DNA of 64,000 nt, taken from Hyaloscypha bicolor E. Taxonomy: Eukaryota; Ascomycota; Leotiomycetes; Helotiales; Hyaloscyphaceae. Below are positions 57,392-64,000 of the stretch, in pieces; position 1 is the stretch's first letter, and each line of letters opens with the position of its first letter. The notes beneath the pieces are model-generated. The model saw only the letters and a list, made by a program, of their open reading frames with translations. It did not search any database and was not told where the DNA came from. The translations under genes and the position numbers were made by a program. The stretch lies in the NCBI RefSeq assembly GCF_002865645.1, contig NW_020194638.1, positions 248,001 through 312,000 of the forward strand. Reading direction: 5' to 3'.

Positions 57392-58106
57392 AAAGGATAG
57401 ACACTTGCATTGCTGAGAACGGCTCTGCTGGAGGCGAGGGATATGTACATTCTGAGTTTATGAATTTGCAATTTATCAGTAATCTTGGATACGTTGTTCT
57501 TTTGATCAAAAAAGTCAGGCTGTACTGCAGAATGTGGTGCAAGATCTAGGTACACTTCCAACCTCCAGAAAGATCTAAGGACGGGAAGAATATCGAAGCA
57601 CATTTCAATATAGCTTTCCCTTGGAAGAATGTAAATATTTTTGAGCCAACGCACTTATCAAGATTGATTTTTTCATCTGTCGCTAGGTAGTTTTTCTTGG
57701 GAGAGCTATACGTATAATAGGTGGAGTTGCCCCCCTTAACTCTCCTTTCCCAAATGCCAGTTCGCATCCAAAGCAGAAAATTTTAATGAAGTAAGTAAGA
57801 AAAACCGAAACAATGTCGCCTCCTAGAATATCAACCTGAAATGTTTCTCATAAATCATTCCCATGGGTCATAAGCTCGAGTCCATCCCATTGCGCTCGAT
57901 ATGCACCTTGTATGCTAACCGTAAACCCCGCATATTTAAACCTAGTAAACCCACATAAGGATCATTCGCTCACTTTAACGGCAGGAGCGCTCAGTTGCCT
58001 GACTGAGTTGGTGTCGCCGAGTGTTCGAAGCCTCAGCATGGAGATTTTCTTCGACGAAGTCCCATCCTATTTTGGCAGTTTTTTAACAATATTCCCTGTT
58101 GTCCAG
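57392..58106. other. intergenic, convergent genes
   Basis: About 700 bp between the 3' ends of the CorA-like gene and the small leftward gene. No gene recognised. Confidence 0.45.
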
Positions 58107-58402
58107 TTAACAAACTGTAATTTTCCGTAGGCTTGTCGATGACGTAAGAGGAGGGCGTACTATATCAAAATCTTTAGAAGACTCGATGTTAAAGACGTTA
58201 TGGCGCATCTTGAAAAGCAGTTAGTTGTGTTTCTCTTCCGTCTCGACGATCAAGCTACGCTTACTTCGACTTTGAACTGAGCATCGCCGAGGAGCTCTTT
58301 CAATTCCTGGGATAGTCTTCCGGCAGTAACACATTTTGTGTGTAATTCCCGCTTCACGACCATATCACTTTCCTCGACAACAATTTCAGGCTCGGTGGGC
58401 AT
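58107..58402 (-). CDS. small uncharacterised protein, 79 residues
   Basis: Two exons (58402-58265 and 58208-58107; intron 58209-58264 with donor gtaagc and branch-like ctaac) give MPTEPEIVVEESDMVVKREL followed by a helix (TAGRLSQELKELLGD), a strand (AQFKVEMRHNVFNIESS) and a short tail ending RKITVC. The exon total is divisible by three and the ATG context is good. The helix-strand pattern 'LxxELxELLGxxFxVEMRHNVFxI' resembles small uncharacterised proteins frequent in filamentous ascomycetes. No function is known to me. Confidence 0.6.
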
Positions 58403-60544
58403 GGAATGGTTTGATTCGATTCTGAGGTTTGGACGTGTTGGAGTTCCGCGACGCTACTATTGGGAATATGAAGAATATGAGGCTAGATAGTCGAGGGAAT
58501 GTTTTGCAAAGATCTTCTTCTCTTGTTTATTGATAAACTGATTGAATGTGAACCCATGACCCCGGAAGGCAGACGATCAAGGGATATAATGTCTTAAGGG
58601 GAAAAGGCTTTGGTGTGAGGCGTGTGTGCCGTGATGAGGCGGGCAGGCTCTGCGGCAAACATGTAGCGGTCTGCCTACCGACGCGCCCTAAGTGGCAGTC
58701 TAAAACTGGTAGCACACCAATCCCGGCCAAGTTTTCTAATTTGCCTGAGTCACTGGCTGTTGTGTGCAAGTTTTGCATTCTCATCAACCCCTAAGCGAAC
58801 CATGAGGGGTTTCTGTGAGGCCACGATGATTCCTGCGCGCGTGCAGAAACCATTCTCCCCAACTCTGCTGTACTTTATACATTGGGCCTTAGATGGAGGC
58901 AAAAACGTGGCATCTCCTAAACGTATATTCTCTTGACTTTTGAGGCAATTTTCGTCGCTATTTTGCCACGACCAAGCCCTCCGGTTCCACAAACCGTCTC
59001 ACTGCACCCTTCGGTGTATGCCGGGGGCCGAAATGATAAGCCCGTAGCCATGGCAGTGAAACTCTCCCAGACTGAATGTGAGCACGTCGGAATGGCCGCA
59101 AGCTCGGCGTTTCGCCAACCGTGACCCCCGAGACGTTCTGAAGAGAGGAAGGAAGTATGGACGGGATAAACTGAATCAAATTCGCAATCTCTTTTTTTCG
59201 ATGGTATGTGGCGAGGCTGGAAAAACGGAGCGCCTAGCATGAGACATCATGGGAACACCGCACCCAGCTGCCTCCATCAGCGCATACATTGATTGGTGAG
59301 GCTCTCAGCTGGCTGACTGGAATGCTATTTACGATGTAAGCATCTCGTATACGAAGGGGGGCGGCATTAAAATTCGTCCAATTCGCTAAGCGAGGGCGGG
59401 CGCAATATGAATCCTCGCAAATACAGAAATCCTCGTAATTCCACATTATACTTAATTGCCGAGAAAATCCTACAAAAGTTAGATCTACTTCTTTTCTATC
59501 TCACAAAGTCATTTTTAAAGAATTTTGGACATTGCGTCGAGATTTGGTGTAATTTTCTAAATATAGCGATTTTGGTATTCCTCGCGTTTCCGGATGGACG
59601 ATTTTTAATGCCGTCCGCCTTCGTAGGTCGTTCAAATCCTCGATGTAGACATTGATTGAGTGTAGCCTTTGGAAACAAAGGTAAACAAGTAGCTAAAATG
59701 CAAATAAATTCCTCTCTTATAGGAGTTGGCATCGGGGCCGAAATAGACCCCCTTTTAACACTTTTCACAATTTTATCCTGTATTACGCGTACATAGCCCC
59801 ACACCTGCTCAGTGTCCCAACCGCTGGAGGGTGATTGCTGGTATTGTTGAGCTTGCAAGTATCTCTGTTTTTTAGGTCTTGATTTGGGATAGGGGGTTCT
59901 TCAGCACCGGTCGCAGGCAGGGCAAACTGCTGCGAGTCCCCGAACAATGCGATCACCCGCTCCCGGTTGTGGGCACGTAGATCCTCTTTCAAGCAACGAG
60001 CGGCAGCCTCAAAAGCCAAACTATGATCTTCCGGCCTAACTGGACAGGAGCGATGGACTTGTGCCGTCAGAAGACCCACACGAACCGTCAATGGCGCCAT
60101 GTCCCGCCCCTAGCTGAACGACCTGCACACCATTTCCAGACTCCGCCACACTACCGCTCCCATTCCCATCCCACCACCCACAGTAGGAACGGGTGCAAAG
60201 ATGCTCTCGCCCCATTTACCGACCAATGTTGAGAACGAGGGGGAATTCGACCAGGCTCCTTTTCGTGGCTTTTGTGTCTTGCCGCGTTGGCCTATTCTAA
60301 TCAGCCATTGGCTTCACGAGCGATGTCTTACTTCTCAGCATGCGCCATGGCTCTTTTGGGGGCTCTTGCTGGGGTGAGCACATGGCACGCAGAGCCTTGA
60401 GCTGCAAGGCTCTGGACGACGAGGGCAGCAGCTTTCACCACGGGTGTTAAAAGCTGGCGATCCTTTAACAATTGCATCAGTCCGCCGCGCTGTCCTGCGA
60501 CCCATCACATCGAAAATTTGACCCTGATGGATTTTGGTTGATAA
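58403..60544. other. intergenic, no gene recognised
   Basis: About 2.1 kb with overlapping short frames only. A 13-bp palindromic core, ttcgctaagcgag at 59382-59394, matches the complement of 51859-51871. The last part should contain the promoter of the second kinase-like gene. Confidence 0.4.
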
Positions 60545-63444
60545 ATGGCTCCAGAACCTGGCCAAAAGAAGGTATGCTACCCAGGCGTCTCATCTTATTC
60601 GCCCTGACACGAGACTGGCAGGACTTCACCGCTCAGCCCAACAACCAATCCGACCTCCGGGAGGCACTTGAGGACTGGTCAGAAATCGAGACACAACCAA
60701 GGCCTAGCAAAGTATCTGGTCCAACTAGTTGGGGGCCAGATCAGGGTTCTTTCTTGCTCGTAACAGACCATCTCGAGACCCCCAAGCCACCTTCCCTAGC
60801 ATCACACGGCAGCATTGTCAATGACTATGGAGATACTAAGCATCTTGAGGAACATCGAAAACTTGCCCAACAGGATGAAATAGTTGCACATTCTGGTGCT
60901 GCTTTCCAGAATGCACTAGACCGCCCCAAACCTGGGGAATCTGAAATCACTATAGATGACGACACTACAAGTCCAGAGACGACTCCTAGTCAGGTGCATT
61001 TTGACCAATCTACGGAAGAGCAAGATTTAGGATTGGCCATACGGGCGTCCTTTGAAGTCTCTGCGGAAAAGGAGCGAAAGGAATTCCTACCGCTCGATGC
61101 ACTCAACAACATTGTGACTAGTAATCGGGTTCGGCGAGAGCTTGAAAAGCTTGGCATAATCCCGCCTACGAAGCTGGACCAGTTAACTGACAAGATCTGG
61201 AAAGTATCCTCCCCTTCATCCAGCACGAAGACAACAAGGAGGAAGATCTTGGCAATCCTCGCTTTGATTAAGAAAGTGGAGAAGATAGTGGACTTCATCG
61301 AGGAGGATCTTTATGATAGCGACCTGCCCTTCATACTCTCAAATGGGACAATTCCAGGATCGCGTCAATTGGATAGGAAAGGGAAGAACAGGAAACCCGA
61401 AGCTATCCAGCTTTTCAATAAATGGGAAGTACACGAGCTGGAATCGTTCGAGCACAACCAATGGCACCTCCTGGCCCCTTATTTTCATTTGAGCACTAAA
61501 GAGGATCCCAAAGTATTGCATTATAACTTGGAGAGAAGGATTATTCTCCCCTTTGCAGAAGACAACGAAGTAAAGCACGAGGGCGGCGGTTTCGGCGATG
61601 TCTGGAAAGTCACTATGCATCCTGCTCACCACAATTATTGTCATGACTCGGTAAGCAAATCACAAATCGCAAATCGCTTGAATTTGCCTAACATTCCATC
61701 AGGCAACGCATGATAAGAATCCTCCTTTTGCTGTCAAACGACTACGCCATGATAATTACGATGCCTTCAATGCTGAGGTTTCGAACTTAAAGAGATTCGC
61801 TGCAAAAGATCACCTTCATCTCATTAAGCTTCTGGTCACATTTCATTGGCATGACCAGTATTACCTCCTCTTTCCTTGGGCGGACGGAAACTTGCTAGAC
61901 TTTTGGAAGATGTATCCCAGTCCAACGGAGCCAAACAGAGACTACCAACTTGCTCTGTGGCTATCCAAACAGTGCTTGGGAATCGCGGAGGGGCTAAAGA
62001 TGATCCACACAGCTGATAAGCCTGCACTGGCTGACCCAACTCATGACTCTACGTATCAACTCCACGGACGACACGGAGACCTCAAGCCAGAGAATATCCT
62101 TTGGTTCAGATCGTATCTAAGGGAATCCAAGGAAGCAGATCAAAGCTGTCTCATGGGGTTGCTAAAGATTTCTGACTTCGGCTTAACCAGTTTCCACAGA
62201 ACAATGTCAAGGTCACACATTGATGCCGGTGGAGTTCCAGTGTCGCCAACTTATCGAGCTCCAGAATATGACGTCGCAAAGATGGTTTCACAGAGTTATG
62301 ATATCTGGAGCTTTGGATGTGTAGTTCTTCAGTTCGTCACTTGGTATCTGCTTGGATGGGAAGAGGTCGACAGGTTCTCCCAAAACCGAACAAAAGAGGA
62401 CAACTCTGAAGTTAAGGAGGATGTATTTTTCAACTTTGTTATCATAAAAGATGGAAGTGGCAGGGCACAAACTGGTGCAATAGCCAAGCAGTCTGTTGCG
62501 GACGTAAGTCAGTGCATGGTGGTTGGGAAAAAGCTAACCGGTCTCAGGAATTCAGGAGCCTGTGCAACCATGAAAAATGTTCTGAATTTTTGGCAGATTT
62601 GCTGGAGTTCGTCGAGAAGCGGATGCTGCGTATGGGTCCGAAGAAGAGGGCTGGATGTGATGAAATTGTGCACAAATTTGCAGATCTACACAGGATGTGT
62701 TCAGAGGACCTGGATTATTGTACCAAGCGGCTGCATGTGCCACCCCACCGTGCAGCAACTGACTTGTCAGTGCTGAAAGCCTCTGCCCTCGATTTTTCTC
62801 CTGAGATGGACAAGCGGATAAAAAGAGCTGGGTTGCCCGAGCACACTGGACCACTGGAACATGATTATCACACGCCCGATGCTGAAGAAGATGGAAATGG
62901 CAGGAATTCGAATTCGAATGAGATAGTGGGCCCAATAAACGAAGTCAAAGCAACGACTGGGGGCAAGCAATTAAATAGTGTGGCCTCAATATCGAGCGAC
63001 ACTGAGTCACAGAACTCAAGACCGCAATCATCGAACAAGAAGGTACACTTCTCACAGAATCTACAGCCACCAAGTCAGGGGACCAGCAAACCTGAGCCTT
63101 CAACAGATGCGTCTGAGAGCGAACAGGAGAACCAGACGAATTTCAATCCTAACTTGCGTGATGGGAAATCTTCAACCTCGGCTGTCCCAGAGAGTTCCAA
63201 TGTTGAGTCCACAGAGAGGTTCGAGTCGAGAATAACCCCAATTGAAACAACCGACCTGGGAATTGATATAACAGAACCGGCAAAGCAAGTAAATGGGGTG
63301 GCAAGACATGGCGAACAGAAAGATATCTCGGAGGAAACACGGCAAAAGAACGCGTTGCAAACTTCTGGCGCTATTGAGATGAGGGAAAAGCACACATCTC
63401 GCTGGAGGCGGTTCAGCTGCTGCTGCTCTTTCGAAGACGGTTAA
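60545..63444 (+). CDS. protein kinase-like protein with Cys-rich lipidation-type tail
   Basis: Four exons (60545-60571, 60622-61650, 61703-62503, 62548-63444), 917 residues; the total is divisible by three. The short first exon (MAPEPGQKK) is inferred; an alternative start is the ATG at 60574. The N-terminal region carries WEVHELESFEHNQWHLLAPY, the counterpart of the gene at 52.3 kb. Kinase landmarks are GGGFGDV (330-336), Lys364 in FAVKRL, HGDLKPEN (476-483, HGD type), intact DFG (510-512) and YRAPEYD. A 300-residue, Ser/Glu/Asn-rich disordered tail ends in SRWRRFSCCCSFEDG, a basic patch plus three adjacent Cys that looks like an S-acylation site. It probably acts at a membrane. Confidence 0.82.
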
Positions 63445-63849
63445 TTCCTTTCTGCTTCTCGTAGCGAGGTAGTAAGGCATCAAAAACTATTTACCGTCCC
63501 GAACGATAACTCCATGGCCCATACTAACTATAGCAATTCTCTCGAACTGAAATGATTCCACGATTACGAGTAGTAATGAGATCTATTATTACACGTTTTA
63601 AGAGTGAATTAGTTTACTATTATAAGATAAAGAACTAACCTGCTTTATATAAAAATCGTTCTAATCCGCATGTAGAACTTCTATTATACTATGAGATCCT
63701 CGCCATTTTTAGTCCCCAGGCTCACGTGGCCAATGCTGCTTTTGCTCAGGCCCGGCTCAGCGTCCGCCGCCTACGAGTTAGGAGTGCTCAGGGTCTGCTC
63801 AGGTCTCTCCTCGCGGTCTTTTACGCGACGTGGCGTATAGCCTACGCCA
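63445..63849. other. intergenic, partly AT-rich
   Basis: About 400 bp after the kinase-like gene. A/T-rich from about 63530 to 63690, then GC-rich with direct ctcagg motifs and a CACGTG at 63723-63728. No gene recognised. Confidence 0.45.
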
Positions 63850-64000
63850 ATGTCACTTGAGCTTTCAACTTTCGACGAGGGGCCGGAAGAGACCCCTCCT
63901 CTGGCTAGGGAGTTTTGGAAAGGGCTGTATCGCTTAAAGAACTGGATTCCATTCGATGGGAATTCGGCGCAGCCATTATTGCAGCTAACAATTCCCCAGG
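63850..64000 (+). CDS. possible 5' end of a gene running off the window
   Basis: From an ATG at 63850 the frame stays open to the window edge for 50 codons (MSLELSTFDEGPEETPPLAR, then EFWKGLYRLKNWIPFDGN). The composition is protein-like with a plausible acidic start, but no family is recognised. It may continue to the right. Confidence 0.3.
   Translation, partial: MSLELSTFDEGPEETPPLAREFWKGLYRLKNWIPFDGNSAQPLLQLTIPQ

Noticed and set aside
59570..59660. tRNA-like segment (ggacg stem-loop followed by gttcaaatcc)
   Set aside because: The T-arm-like sequence and one hairpin are there, but no D-arm or acceptor stem pairs, so it is not a tRNA.

Overview
This window comes from the nuclear genome of a filamentous ascomycete. 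The inference rests on genes interrupted by short GT-AG introns (40-150 bp, one of 264 bp) with TRAC/CTAAC-like branch sites, Zn(II)2Cys6 regulators, a Clr5-domain protein, a GPI-type GH18 chitinase with a WSC domain, the DHN-melanin enzyme scytalone dehydratase, an MDR-type ABC transporter, and AT-rich TA-heavy blocks that look like RIP (repeat-induced point mutation). The gene repertoire would fit a leotiomycete-like fungus, but I cannot prove the class from sequence alone. Gene models were built by joining exons by hand. For almost every multi-exon model the summed exon length is a multiple of three, which supports the splice sites.

Layout, left to right. 0.7-2.9 kb: a POT/PTR2-family peptide transporter with all its introns but two single-base frameshifts. 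3.7-4.05 kb: a solo LTR with a perfect 5-bp target duplication. 4.9-8.7 kb: an NAD(P)-binding protein, a Zn2Cys6 regulator and a glutathione S-transferase. 8.9-15.3 kb: an AT-rich tract whose main part is a complete-ended 5.25-kb hAT transposon, with 18-bp terminal inverted repeats, an 8-bp target duplication and a coding region destroyed by mutation. 16.2-21.8 kb: a secreted FAD oxidoreductase, a hairpin-rich MITE-like element and an Erg26/3-beta-HSD-like dehydrogenase. 23.3-28.0 kb: the chitinase and scytalone dehydratase. 28.6-34.6 kb: a Clr5-TPR protein and the housekeeping pair HSM3 (proteasome chaperone) and RPC31 (RNA polymerase III), which are divergently transcribed. 35.9-39.0 kb: an amidase remnant, an intact alpha/beta hydrolase and an intradiol-dioxygenase remnant. 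39.1-49.9 kb: a full ABC transporter divergent from a Zn2Cys6 regulator, then an aldo/keto reductase and a conserved unknown protein. 52.3-63.4 kb: two protein-kinase-like genes of one family on either side of a CorA-like two-helix membrane protein and two very small genes.

The window mixes a conserved core (HSM3, RPC31) with an accessory, transposon-rich complement of transporters, oxidoreductases and regulators. Three transporter or enzyme genes (PTR2, amidase, dioxygenase) are in different stages of decay while their neighbours are intact, so local pseudogenisation is more likely than general sequencing error. The least described stretch is 52-63.5 kb, with its kinase-like pair, CorA-like protein and tiny intron-containing genes.
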